A DNA stretch of 64,000 nt from the NCBI GenBank assembly GCA_011033025.1, contig WFMF01000048.1, forward strand, positions 1 to 64,000, in the 5' to 3' direction. The first letter of the stretch is position 1. Each line of letters opens with the position of its first letter. The notes beneath the pieces were generated by a model. That model did no database searches. It saw only the letters and a program-made list of their open reading frames with translations, and was not told the origin of the DNA. The translations under genes were made by a program, and so were the position numbers. Positions 44,931 through 57,800 of the stretch are shown piece by piece. This DNA is from Beroe forskalii (taxonomy: Eukaryota; Ctenophora; Nuda; Beroida; Beroidae).

Positions 44931-45420
44931 CCTTAGGAGGTCTATTTATGTGGGTTGAAATTGCGGTGTTTGAAATTTTAGTAGGTTGAAAATATGGGGA
45001 TTTTTTTCAAAAATCCCGAAATTTCACCCACCAAATAAAATTGGGTGATTTTTCTAACTTTTTGAAGACAAATGAAAGATTTTTTGCGGAAAACAATGGA
45101 AAAATAGATTAATTCTAATATTACAAATCGAATTCTTGATCGTCTTCCTGGGCCTCTGCTTCATTAATTACTGTTCTAAATTTTTGAATTTCAATTGTTT
45201 TAACCATTTGACTTTGACTAAATTATCTGTAACTATCTGAAAACTCATCTCTGATACGAAATTGTACTGTTTTAGTACAGATAGTTCAAGAAATTTCGAA
45301 AGCGGGTTGAATTAAATGGGGGAGTAAAATTGTGGCGGGCAAAATTTTGGTAGGTTGGAAATATGGGGATTTTTTCGAAAAATCCCCAAATTACAACCTT
45401 TATAAATAGACCTCCTAAGG
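44931..45420. mobile_element. MITE with CCTTAGGAGGTCTATTTAT termini
   Basis: CCTTAGGAGGTCTATTTAT at 44931 is inverted at 45402-45420, with TA on both flanks. Inner GGGGATTTTT/AAAAATCCCC blocks are related to the hairpin family at 27822. Confidence 0.75.
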
Positions 45421-47438
45421 TATTACTCTATCACTACTGTCCAACTAGAGAACTGTTATAGTCATTAATCATGCTGCTATCAAAATTTCTGAACATATTT
45501 GAATAATGTTAGATATTTTGCTTGTTTGGAACTTTTTCATGGTATTATATCTATATGCAATATGTATTATGTAATTATAAGGGATTTAGTTTAGAAATGT
45601 ATTCTTACTTCTTGTCAAGACTTTTCAAGTCCTACACAATTTTTGATTTTTCAAAGTTCTATAAGTTTAATCTCCATCGATCTGTTTTTATTTTGTTATT
45701 TTTGATCAATAGTTTCAAATTTTTGTAAAATTTCACCCCTGTCTCCACGAAATTAAAATTGCTCCATATCAAAAATGAAAACATTTCAAAATTTACAATC
45801 CAAATTACGTTATTTTTATGACAGTTAACATCATATCAACAATATTCCACCACTGCAGATAGTCAAATGCTGGTATGGTGGTACCTTGTGGCCGGTATTG
45901 AATGGGTTAGGTTAGAAGGCCCAAAGGGCCTTCTAGTAATATATTTAGTGGATGTACTTTGCACCACCTTTTTTTTTCGCAAATCTTGAAAAAAGTATGG
46001 ATTAAACCATAGTAGCAATCCAATTAACTTAAATCGAAAATTCAATTTTATGAGGGAGCAGAGTGAAAAATAGTTTGGTTAATCTTAGTTGTGCTAAACC
46101 AAGTGAGTTTGTTCCATTTTCATTACAAGATGATTTTCATTCTGACAACTGATTCTCATACTGAGAATTTTTTTGTTCACATTGATCCAGGCCAGGAACT
46201 GTCTTTGTAATGTGCTACACCTATATACGACTCAATTAGATTGTACACTTTAGTAAACCTCAAATTGCTTTTATAAAGGGGGCAAGGGGATCTTTGGGTG
46301 TTGATCGCCAAAATGGATTTTTTGGCTAGAAATGATAGAGGAAAAATCTTGTTCCTAGCAATTTGAAAATCAGAATTTGCCTGTAATTAAGCTTGAAGAG
46401 TAAATACTAAATATATGATTAATTTCTCTGGAATTCTACAGTAAGCCTGGCATCTTAGGCTACCTGGTGCCCACTGCCCAGTGTGTCATTCTCAATTCAA
46501 TGCCTTACTTAATTAATTTCTAGGGGGTCCATTACAATCTGGACATGGTTCTTCTCAGCGCTATTTAGCTTTCAAAATTCAAACAAAGAACAAGCACGAT
46601 GATTCCAATTACCAATCACGATATATCTTGATGAAAACTCCGTTACCACGGTAATAAATCGTATTTGTGCCAGGGAATTCTCCCTTCCCCCGCCTAATAC
46701 AGTACCCTCTCTCCCCCCCCTCTCTCACAGAGTGATGGAAGTAGTAATGAGGCCGAAGCCAGCACCATGACAACAAAACATAACATGATACGTGACTTTA
46801 CTTGCCGCTAACGTAGTAGTAGCAGTAGGAGCAGCACTGTAATGTTATAGCTTTATAGGTATCTTCAGATCCTACTATATACATGATGAGTAATATTTTA
46901 CTTTTAATAAATTATATATCGCACATCCCCTTATGACAGTGAGCCAGTGATGATGATTACGTGTACGGGACACTTTATTTTCATTTAGATCTCCTCTCCT
47001 CTAATGACCCCACAACATGCATTAGCGCCTGCTATAACGCATCTTAGTCCTCCTGTCTGATATGTTGTATGTGTTTGTGTCACACGGGCATTAGTGATGA
47101 GTCCCTTCATTTCTTTTAGTTTGTTCGGTTCTCTTTTAGTTCTCCATTCTAATTCGAATTACCAGCTGCTTGTGGTGCTGGGTTTGGTAGATGCCGCGTT
47201 GACTTTGAAGAAGAGATTGGTCGATATCCTAAGCTAAGGAATCTGATTTCTTTGAACATCATTTGGTCGTCGATTTTCAATTCGCAGCTAAATTTTCATC
47301 AGTTTTCTTCCATTTTGAATTTGACCTGAGCTGTAGATTTTGCTCCAAATGGAAATTGAGGAATATGAAACGGAATCAGTTTCATATTTTTCAATTTTCA
47401 GTATAAGCCTCCTCAACACGAATCAATGCTAGGAATAC
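45421..47438. other. Repeat remnants, no gene seen
   Basis: A Helitron-like hairpin terminus (GAAGGCCCAAAGGGCCTTC then TAG) lies at 45916-45937. Sequence at 45960-46270 resembles 41100-41400 inverted. An imperfect RFX-like GTTACCACGGTAAT is at 46642. The last 700 bp before the gene at 47439 may hold its promoter and 5' UTR, but I see no defined motif. Confidence 0.45.
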
Positions 47439-47780
47439 ATGGGTACGTGTCAGAGCAAGGGAGGAGGTTTGGAGACCGGTTCCAAAGCTGAGGACCCTGT
47501 AAAAGCTGACGGTGGACCACCTGCCAAGGAAGGAGTGGAGAATGGAGGGCTGGTGGAGGATCCTGCTCCTGCACAGGAGGCCACCGTGGAACCCTCGGCT
47601 CCTGCAGAGAATGATACAACTACAGTGGAGGATGCTGACACACCAGCTGAAGAAGCAGCTGCTGCTGATACTGGGGATGCTGATGCAGGGAATGCTTCTG
47701 ATGCTGGGGCGGGTGGGGATGCTGGGGCAGGGGATGGAGGGGGTGGAGATGGTGGGGATGGAGGGGATGGAGGGGAGTAG
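47439..47780 (+). CDS. Small acidic protein with MGTCQSK N terminus
   Basis: A 113-residue single-exon frame. The N terminus Met-Gly-Thr-Cys-Gln-Ser-Lys fits N-myristoylation (Gly2, Ser6, Lys7) with a palmitoylable Cys4, so membrane anchoring is likely. The rest is low-complexity, rich in Ala, Glu, Asp, Pro and Gly, with no hydrophobic core and a Gly/Asp repeat tail (GDGGDGGDGG). The composition recalls MARCKS/GAP43/BASP1-type intrinsically disordered membrane-associated proteins, but there is no basic effector domain, so homology cannot be claimed. Other long frames in this stretch are shadows of its biased composition. Confidence is limited because low-complexity sequence can stay open by chance. 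Confidence 0.55.
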   Translation: MGTCQSKGGGLETGSKAEDPVKADGGPPAKEGVENGGLVEDPAPAQEATVEPSAPAENDTTTVEDADTPAEEAAAADTGDADAGNASDAGAGGDAGAGDGGGGDGGDGGDGGE

Positions 47781-49392
47781 ATAAGAGGAGTTTTCAGAAA
47801 GTTGGATGTTATAAGTTTATTTTGATATGATGATATCATGTTTTATATGGCCTAGTTAAATGTAATGACTGTTGATAAAAGATACCTAGTTTTATCGAGA
47901 CACTATGTATTTTTATAATATCTACCTAACGTTTAAACTTAAACCTATGTTTTCAAGAAATGTAACGAACTTGGGACTAGCAATCAATTCTAGCAAAGAT
48001 TATAACGGTTTTCCTGATATTCAATGCACTGCATATCAAGGGCACCCGAAACTATATAAGTATATATGCAAAATAATTTAGATTGATGACACTACTGATA
48101 AATTTACCACTTAGTTCCAGAGCAATTACCGTACCTAATTATTGGACTGAGTGTTGTAGTGGTAGTTTGGGACCCTTCCAAAGACTTATAATAGCTATTG
48201 ATAAAACCCTGACCTCAGATGCAAAACCACAATTTACTATCAGGCAGCAATAAAACGTTGCATAATATATTCAGTCATTCAACCAGGATGATCAATAGCT
48301 GATAAATAATCATTTAAAGTTGATAACCACGCCCTTATTCTTTTGATTACGTGAGGTGTGTTACATCACTGCTTTGTGTTTTGAGAATATGGCACAGGTG
48401 TCAATAGGCCCTCTTCAATTGTTACTTTGTTATACTACGCTATAAGCAGCTGCAACGAAGTGAAGTAACAGAAGTCAGATTTAATGAGGTGTAAAATTGT
48501 CCTTCTTAATTATACTATTTGATATTCAAATTGTAAATATTTCAATATTAAAATGTAAATAGCCGAAGAAATGTTTTATTGTTTCTGAAAAACCTAGTTT
48601 TTAGAACCCAAATACGAACTTGATTAAATAAACAATGCTTCAATGGTGAATTTCCTGGCAGTAAGATACCACTTAATCATTTTAAATCAAATAATGAAAA
48701 AGTAATTGGTAATTTGGTATCGTTCAATACAACATCTGGATTCTGAAATGTACATTTATACCTTATCATCTGTTCAGTGCCTGATAATTATAAATACTCT
48801 ATTGTCATTGGATGATTTAAGTTAGTAACTTAGTATGCTGAACATTCTTCACAAAAATAGCTTTACTATACGATGAGGAGTTTAGGAAGTGCGATTTAAA
48901 ATAAGTCGCAAGTCGCAATGAAACAATAATGTTGGAAAATAAATTAAAGTGGACGAGAAATTAAAAATAAACTTACACTGATATAATATATGTACACTGA
49001 AAATGTAATACACTTTACTTACCTAAGAAACAAATAATATAATACATAATTATTAATTAATTATATAATACACTTTGAAAATCATATATAAACAATGAGG
49101 TTTTCTAAATATGGCACACGTTTCAGAAGGTTACAGAGAGGAAACTCGAAATTTCAAATAATGAACTGTTGAAACACGATTAAACTTTCTTCACATGATT
49201 TAAATACAGTGCCAAAGTAAAACCTATCTGAAAAAACAAAACCAACACTTATCTGTTGAGATCTGCTGTGGGGTGTATATAAATCGCAACATTATCACCA
49301 GAGCGAACCCTGTTAACCCTGTATGTTGTTGTGAAAAAGAACAAACATGAAACAGACAAACACACTCGAGACTGTCCTTCCTCCGATCATCT
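47781..49392. other. Intergenic, no gene seen
   Basis: AT-rich spacer between the small acidic-protein gene and the 3' end of DNAAF4. No exon or clear repeat. Confidence 0.5.
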
Positions 49393-52300
49393 TCACGTAG
49401 CTACAGCAACGTCAGGAACAGCAGCAGTTGCCGTGGTGTTGCCAGATGTCTGCGATAGAAGGGTCTGAATGTCACTCTTCAGACCCTCGTCTTCTGGCGA
49501 GAGTTTACTCGCTAGCTGGTAGTCTTCCAGTGCTGAAACATAGGCGGTGGGTGACTATAATATGTTGCGGTATAATACGTGTTCAAATTTCAAGCCAAAT
49601 ACATGGGTGTATTGAGTTGAACTGAGCGAATCACGCTGAAGCACCACATGAAATTACACTCTCATATTCATTGTACTACACTCAAGTTTGAGGTGTGGGC
49701 AAGAGCAGTGAGAAGAAAATTCCAAATACATCTAACAATTGTAGTGGACTTAATAAGCTGAAGGTGAGCAATACGAAGGCGAGAAATACGAAGGCTAAGC
49801 TGGGTGAGCTATAATTTATCCCGCCGATGTCAGTTGAATCCAAACGAGGGAAATGCTGATTAGGGGGCACCAGCGTGAGCCGTGACGCGTTCTCACGTAA
49901 TATGGCAAAAAGCAATTATCTGTTAATAACTTCAAAATTTTGAATACTTTACGAACTAACCTTTATCAAGGTAGCCCAGCTGGCAGAGAGCAGAGCCTCG
50001 TTTAGCTAGAGTCCTGACTCGCGAGAGTCTGTTAGCGTCCACAGGGGGCGTCAGCAGGTCTAGAGCTCGAGTACAGTCAGTAACTGCGTCCTCAAACAGA
50101 CTCAGAAGAATGTAACAAGAGGCTCTGGGAGGAGGTGGGGTTAGGAGCCGTTACCCATATATTAGTGTGCATGCATCGATCGATAAATTGATAGATAAAG
50201 ACGCGTATTTCATAGTGCGCGGATATTACTTGTCATAGTAATTCTGTCGAAAGTGCAGTATTTTTATGCGTTTTTATCGAACAATCTGGATGTGCACTGT
50301 ACATATGGGTCAAACAGGCTGTATCTATTCATTCACCAGATATCCAATGAATTTCGAGACATGATACTACGAGCCCAAGCTCCAATGTTTTTTTAATAAT
50401 CAAGTTAACCTGTTGATGTAGAGTTTGGGGAGGAAGGGGGAGATGCCTATAGCTTCAGAGTAGGCATTGACGGCTGCAGGGAAGTTACCCATCTTGTAGA
50501 ACGCACTGAGTGGTGTGCAACAATCAAGTACATTGTAGTACAATGTACATCGCATATTGTACACAATTTCACATTGTGTCGCATTATATAATACAAGGTA
50601 TTCAGCAAATAAACTGCAGTATATATTGAGTCTCGCAAATTTAGTAGGAATTATGATTTTTCACAAGTTACTCGACTTGTAACTTTGATTAAGACAATCA
50701 ACGATAATATCGACTCTCGTTCACACACCTTCAATTAAAACCTACCCTGTCTTGTCACTGAGCCAATTAAAACATTTTAACCTACCCTGCCTTGTCACTG
50801 AGCCACATTGGGTTCCTCTCCTCGTCTTTGGTGTCAGTGTCTTTCGCGTCCTTTGGTTTCACCACCGTCTGAGCCCGTATATTCTTCTCAATCCACTGCG
50901 GTGCATGGTTCATTCAACAGGAGACAATTGCACCGGAAAAACAATGAGCATACGGGGGAAAAAATCTAATAAGTATCTTAAGATAACTACCAATAATTGC
51001 AGTAGACAATACTAATCAATTGAGAAATTTCGATCTGAGTCGCTTATCTTGAAGTCTTAAATGTTTCATGATTAATTAACTTACAGCCTCTTCTTCAGCT
51101 GCAAGGGATTCTCTGGCAGCAGAAGGGAAATAGCGAGGAGAAAACGACACAGCAATCTCAGTAGCTTTCCTAGGACCTTTGGACCAAACATCGTCCTTCT
51201 TCTTATTTTCAGTAACTTTCTTCTCCTTTTTAGAATTCGACTTATCCTCTAACTTCAAAGGATTGGCAAGATTGTGTTTGATTTTCTCGAATTTTCTAGC
51301 TCTTTCTTCGGCAGCAGATAGAGCTTTGTTATCGGGTTCAGTTGCTGGTACTGTTTCTGAAGTTTGCTTGATTTCCTCTGAAACAACTGCTACGGCATTG
51401 GTATCAATGGTGTCCTCGCACTCATTCTCTGAAAATAAGTTAAAAATTGGAGGGGATAATTACAAAAACTGCTAAACAGGAAATATGAAGTTTCTGGACG
51501 AAATATTTTCACCACAACTCAAAGTCACATAAGTTAAGTCTCATAAGTAATTATAGGTAGATTCAGTAAACCAATCAAGATAAACTAATCACATCGAAGC
51601 AGCAAAACAGAGTGGCCAGTGGTTACCAGGTTGTTTGCTGGTTGCAATAGACTTGAAATACCGCTTCTCTCTCTGATCATCATCCATACTCTGCCACTCG
51701 TCCATTTCTTGAGCAACTTTGTCTCTTTCTGCCTGCTTCACTGATTCAATGCGGTCCTTCTCTTGAGACTCTTGCTATGAGTAAAAGAATAAACTGATAA
51801 TCATTAATATAGTCTATACCCCCATGAAGCAGGTGGTTCTTATTTAGTGGAGGATCATTAAAACTCCACACATCATTTGCCAGTTGCCACACTCTCTGTT
51901 AACTACATTAGTGCAATGCAATATCATGGATCACAAAAATGATAACTCACATCCATGGCAGTTCGAAGAGCAATCTTATTTTGATCTGCCTTGACTTGCT
52001 TCCTTTTCTCCACATCATCCTGTACCTTCTTCTCATAGTACTGGAATGCACTGGATACCAGCTCTCTCCTGATCAGTGATGAGATTTAATGATCAGACCT
52101 TCCATACCTTCTAGATAAAATATACTAACAGTGATATTAAATTATCTATGGAATGTACTAGGTTAAGTAGGCACTAAACATATTTGTCCCATAGTTATTA
52201 ATACAATACTTTTCAAATATAATATTGCAAATACTCAGAAAATGAAGAATATCTTCAATACATCAATGAAGTCTATTACAACATATATTATTAAAACACC

Positions 52301-52929
52301 ATGTCAATGAGCAGTACCTTTTTGATGGTTCCTTTGCTTCAGGATTTACAATCACATCCCATATTGAGGGTGATACCTTTATCAGGTAAATTTTTACCAT
52401 GTTGTCTTCAAAAACGATCCTTGTTTTGCTATCATCAATCTCTTTCTTTAAATGGAGCTCAAAAAAGTAGGGACTATAGTTGACCTGAAACAATTTGAGC
52501 ACAAAATCAGTCAGGTTCTCATTTAGATTATAAAGTTTTCAAAAATGTTTGAGCAATTAGATGTCCAAGTCTATGAATTAGGTTTAGCAAATGAAATACA
52601 GTTTGCTATAGGAATGTAAGGCACCTTCATCGTTCTGTGTCGATCAAATGAACTGATCAAATGAATAACGCACACAATTGCGCGCGCTTGCTGTTTTGCG
52701 CGGACGTCATCGTAAAAGTGTATTGTGTGCGTTTTTCATTTGATCAATCCGTTCGATCGACGCGGAATGATGAAACCACCTTAGAATGTATTTAACTAAT
52801 TATAACCTTGACATATAGAGGAGTGACCATTATATCAATGTTAGCTGATTTGATGCCCTTCTGTGGGACAATAATATCCAGCTTCCCTTCTGATTCACTC
52901 CATTCAAAGTCTTTAATGATTATAGGCAT
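49393..52929 (-). CDS. DNAAF4: Dynein axonemal assembly factor 4 (DYX1C1), nine exons, complete
   Basis: Exons (5' to 3'): 52807-52929, 52318-52484, 51951-52068, 51627-51774, 51085-51428, 50786-50895, 50410-50505, 49961-50124 and 49393-49532. Every junction is GT-AG and keeps frame, giving 469 residues (human about 420). The N terminus (MPIIIKDFEW to about residue 95) is a CS/p23 domain that contacts HSP90. A charged helical linker follows, and then the family's conserved box AVSFSPRYFPSAARESLAAE. The C-terminal half has TPR helices (MWLSDKAG, AAVNAYSEAIGI, AVTDCTRALDLL, LEDYQLASKL). DNAAF4 is a cytoplasmic co-chaperone that preassembles outer and inner dynein arms, so the animal has motile cilia or flagella. 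The linker exon 5 is longer than in vertebrates. The exon 6 donor lies in a local duplication. I see no X-box just upstream of the start. Confidence 0.93.
52618..52787. mobile_element. Small inverted-repeat element in DNAAF4 intron 1
   Basis: AAGGCACCTTCATCGTTCTG at the left is imperfectly inverted at the right (CGCGGAATGATG, then ACCACCTTAG), with inner TCGATCAAATGAAC and AACGCACACAAT also mirrored. About 170 bp, non-coding, MITE-like. Confidence 0.65.
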
Positions 52930-53289
52930 TTTCAATAAGATATTCTTTTATAGCCTATGTGAACGTGTTGTTATTAGATGCTCTTATTTATACCATTGTC
53001 AGAGAAAACTTGAAAATATGCATAGGTAATCATTGTATTATTCATTCCCAATTAGCCATTTCTAAACTTCAGTTCCTGCTGATCTGCAACTCTCAGAATA
53101 ACAACAAGCTAACCTTCTCCAGATGTGATTTTGGCATAAAATGAATGATGGAATTAATTTGAATTGATAATTACTGTATCACTATATAATAGCTTTGGAC
53201 ACAAAAGGGTGGTTCATCATTCATGCCACTTTGTCCTTGTATCAATGATGCACCATTTCTAATGGCACATAATCATAGCTTAACAGTGA

Positions 53290-53425
53290 CATGTCAAACT
53301 CATATTTGCATGGCTTTTCCATGTGTACTTAATGATGCACAGCTTATTGCCTGCCATTAATAAACAGGCAGTGAGCCAACTAAGCTAGACATGGAAAAGC
53401 TGTGCACATATGAGTTTGACACGCC
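53290..53425. repeat. Imperfect inverted repeat
   Basis: TCAAACTCATATTTGCATGG at 53296 mirrors CATATGAGTTTGACA near 53406, and AATGATGCACAGC mirrors AAGCTGTGCAC. It abuts the palindrome at 53427. Confidence 0.65.
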
Positions 53426-53426
53426 C

Positions 53427-53607
53427 TGTTATGTACACTTGGCCAAGTAATCAATGTTTGGTCAGAAAATGTTGTTAAAGTTCCCAATCTGACTGGAATC
53501 ATGTCTACACTCTACATGTGTGTAGACATGATTCCAGTCAGATTGGGAACTTAAACAACATTTTCTGACCAAACATTGATTCCTTGGCCCAGTGTACATA
53601 ACAGGGG
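53427..53607. repeat. ~180-bp near-perfect palindrome
   Basis: Arms of about 85 bp around a 7-base loop near 53514. The left arm runs from CCTGTTATGTACACTTGGCC to CATGTCTACAC; the right arm is its inverse with two or three differences. Probably a young foldback or MITE insertion; transcripts would form a long hairpin. Confidence 0.9.
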
Positions 53608-53879
53608 CGTGATCTCTGTACAAATTTCTGTACATCTAGACCCATAAAAATGAATACTATAAACTGCAGCCAATTTCGAAAGGATGTCCCATCCCAATAA
53701 ATCAGATTTAGCAACATTGCCAAGATTAATGAACAATAATTATACCACACCAAAGACATCACCAAAAATATCACAAAACTAACAATCAGTTCCCTCTCTT
53801 CTTTTCCAGGTAGTACCTCATAGCTGGGCTTTGCCCATTGATCCCAGCATAACTCCAATCAATGGGAATATTATTTACA

Positions 53880-54148
53880 CAGTCTGGTTGGGTCAGACCT
53901 CCCTGTGGCTCAGTCAGATGAAGGGAGGTGGTACATAGCCACCTCAGGCTGATCTCCGACTTAATCTGCAGGCAAGCACTGACTTTTTTTGCAGTCTGTT
54001 TGAAGCCACCGGGTGTTGGTAGCTTGCTGGTCCAGTGAGGTCCTGGACAGATAGGCTACTCTCAGCCCAGGATATCCCCAGCAGTCGGGTGGCCTGAAAA
54101 ACCACCCAGGAGTGTACCCTTAGCCCATTATTATTATTATTATTAAAT
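53880..54148 (+). mobile_element. LINE 3' tail with (ATT)n microsatellite
   Basis: A C/G-rich tract (CAGTCTGGTTGGGTCAGACC to CCCAGCAGTCGGGTGGCC) ending in ATTATTATTATTATTATTA is typical of CR1/L2-type LINE 3' ends. No coding part is attached. Confidence 0.5.
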
Positions 54149-54299
54149 CTGGCAATAGTAAATACTTGAATATAATACTATCGTGCCTCTTCACGTAGGC
54201 ATAACAATCACTTGATATCAAAACCAATTATAAATGTCTATAGCATCCCAGATGCTGTTAAAAAGTTAAATCATCAGGTCTCTACATACTTGAATTGAT

Positions 54300-54822
54300 A
54301 AATTGAAGATAAACCTTTTGGATAAGTCTTAGATTACAATTACCTAGTTCATTTCGCAGGATGCAGTTTGCAATATGGAGGTGCCCAACTCCAGTCAAAT
54401 TAATGAGATACCTAGCAGACTATATAAATTCAACTTTACAAAAAATTTGGTCAATGTTTTAGAAGTCTATTTCGAAACTCTCAACAACTCTGAAACATTA
54501 TTTTTGAGGCCTTCTGGAGGAAATTTTTTCGCTTTTCACAGTCCTATACTAAGTCTATTACATTAGGCTTTTACAAAGTCTTTGAATATTTCTTTTACAG
54601 TTGTATACAGAATCTTTTGCACCAGGCTTTTACAAAGTCTTTGGAGATTTCTTTTACAAAGTCTTTAAAGTATAGCTGTAGACAGTTTAAAATGATCACT
54701 TTTGAAAGCTTTTCATCAAGCACTGTGTTTGGCAATTTGAGAATATCTTTTCATACCATATAAATATAAAAGATCTGTAGCCTGTCAAGTCTAAAATGAT
54801 GAGAGTAAGTATTTGGAATCCA
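54300..54822. repeat. Short direct repeats downstream of the LINE
   Basis: AGGCTTTTACAAAGTCTTTG occurs at about 54567 and 54628, with partial copies. The stretch could be the LINE 3' UTR on the minus strand. No gene. Confidence 0.45.
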
Positions 54823-57800
54823 TTAGTTGTTTGTGTTGCTCTGATCATTTTCTTCAATTTTGGGCTGGAGGCTATCAATGAATTCGTGCTGAGAAATCAA
54901 GAAACGAACTCTGTTTATGAAGTACTGTTGTGCTTGAGGTCCATGACTGATAAGAATTTTTGACACATAGTTGTAATTCATCATTCTAGAAGTATGTCTG
55001 ACCTGGTTGAGTTCTGATGTAAGTGATTGGAAGCTAGGATCTTTCAACTCTTGGCATTCAAATAGCTGATGATATGCTGTGTCCTGAGAAGCGTGACAGA
55101 AAGGGCATGAATCTTCCTGGGGATCTTCGTTGACGGCAGCTCTGCTGTGGCCAAAAAGAAGAGAGTTGCCATGAAGATAGTCAAGCATGTGGCTATCTTC
55201 CTTCTTTGTAGTAGAGTGGTTGAAAAGGCTGGAATTTGTGTCCATTACTTTACCATTTTGCAGGATATTTGATGCTACTTCACAGCATTTTGCATTCATA
55301 TCTGAACTTGGCCCATAGTTATTTTTTTCTTATGATATCCTCCATCCAAATTCTTTGTTGATATTTGCTTAGTTCACTGTTTTTATACCTGTACAAGGCT
55401 TCATTTGAGTGAGTGAAGTCTACCAAGTTGACTGATCTCAATGTACTTGGCATTTGATCATTATTTTGACATACTTGTTTGTACACTAAAAATTTCTTGA
55501 TGGCTAGCAGTTGTGAACAAAACTCTTTGTATAATGCCCCATCTACTTGTAGCAGGGTGGAAGTGACGAAATCTTCATCTGACAATGCCTTACACATAAA
55601 TTTGACAGTTAGAATTTCCAATTGCACATGGAGGGGAGGGAGTTGGAGTGTCATTTCTGTTAATGCTCTGTTGGGATTAAGGGTAGCTCCAGATATCTTC
55701 ATGATAATCCTGTTCCAAAAGCTTTTGAATGTATCAAGATTATTGTCCAGCCACAGAGGAGATGCATAGTGCAGCTTCGTAAGGATCATTGTCTTGAGTA
55801 GCAGACATAAACTTCTAACATTTAACCCATGGTTTCTGTTAGTTGATCTTGTAATCATGCCCCACTTTCTATTACATTCTTTCAATTTTTCTTCTGCATG
55901 GTTTTTAAAACAAAGACTTTCATCTATTATCAGACCCAAGACTTTTGTCGATTTGACATATTTGATGCTTTTCTCATTGATTATGAGGTCTGGGACCTGG
56001 ACTCCATTGGATGAGGCTTTTGTTTTCAGGATGATAGCTTCTGTCTTGTTTTTGTCACAATTTATAACTAGCTTATTCTTTGTACACCAAGTTGTTAGAT
56101 GATCGCAGACTTGCTGAGCCAGGTTATGACATGTTTGAAGGTTTTCATGCAAGATAAGTATTGTACCATCATCTGCAAACTTAAAGCAGCTAATCCAAGT
56201 TTTGACTACGAATGGAATATCCTTGATCATATCTGACACATATATTATAAACAGTAATGGTGACAATACTGACCCTTGTGGTAAGCCAAATAGTGAACAG
56301 ATATGTTCCAAACCTTTGTGATTGTTCACTAGCAAACTGATTTTCCTATTTCTTAGATAGTTATCCAATAGTTTCAATATTCTCCCTGATATTCCTAAGT
56401 TCTTAAGTTTCACCACTAATCCAGGCAGATACACAGAATCGAATGCCTTTTCGAAGTCAATGAACAAAATGATACCATTTAATCTTTGTCGTTTTACTTC
56501 TGATAAGTTAGCAAGCAGTCTGAAGAGGTACCTTGTTGTTGATCTTCCATTAGTGAATCCCTCTTGATCTTCATCAGTCCCTTCTTCTGTGAGAAGGAGG
56601 TGTTTTCTTAAACGAGTATCAAGAACTCGTTCAAGGACTTTGCCAACATAGGATGTTATACTTAGTGGTCTGTATGATCCTGGTTTTGTATAGTTGGATT
56701 TTCCTTCTTTCCGAATGAAGCAGACATTTGATTGTTTCCAGATCCATATACCAGTTTCTAATGACCAGTTATATAGATTTTGTAAAACCCCAGAGCACAT
56801 GGGCCAAGCTTTTTTAAAATACATGGGTGCAAGCCATCTACATCCACTGATTTATCACTTGTTTGTTGCTTCTGTATAGCTGATTGAATTTCTTCATGAG
56901 ATATCTGTTCATTTATTGTTGTGCTTTCAGCCAGTTCAGGGCTTTCCTCTAGGACACTTTTGAAAGCACTATCATACATTCTTTTAACTTCTGTGTCATG
57001 GCTATCATCACTCTTCTGATCCTTGAGATGGTCCCCTGTAAAAAACACTTTGTGTAGAAGTTGTTCCTTTTCATTATCAGAGGTCAATAGGCATTGTCCA
57101 TCTAACAAGTTACCAATGTACTTGTTACTGTTTATGCCAAATATTCTCTTGTACTTCCGCCAGAAGAGGGTTGTATCCTTAACATTTAAGGACTCAGTTC
57201 GTATTTTAATCCAATTATTTTTTTCCTTAATGATTTCTTCTCTAAGAAGTTTTTTGCAGTTGTCAAATGATACTTTATTAGCTGGAGTGGACCTTTTTGT
57301 GTACACTGATCTGTAGAGCATGAGCTCTTTGGCCAGCAGGGTCAGGTTTGGAGTCCAAAAAGGTTTAGAGTGTATAGAGATGGTCTTCAGAGGAATGTAC
57401 TTTCTGTTAGCTTCTTGAATGATATCTAGTAATTCGACCCATGTTTTTTCACCATCATAATTGGGCAATGGACTTTTTGAGACACAATTGGTTAGGGCTG
57501 TTTCAATGTGTTTAGACCAGTCTTCCCAATTAGCAGCTGCCCAGTTGAATGATTTTTTGGTTACTTGGTTGATAGGAGTTATCATGTCAATAGCTTGGAT
57601 GACTGGTAGATGGCCTCTTATTGGGGCACCTGTGAATAGTTCTGTTTCTTTATCAATCCATTGAGTGCCAAGTTTTGAAACAATGGGGCCCTCTGCTAAA
57701 ACAATATCAATGACACTACCTCCACTAACGCAGACAAAGGTTAGATCAAATGGGGAGCAGAGAGTCATTTCTTCCTCCTCAATAAATTTAGCAAGTAGTT

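Noticed and set aside
54375..54566. 63-residue plus-strand frame
   Set aside because: Lies in the probable 3' region of the minus-strand LINE; no domain.
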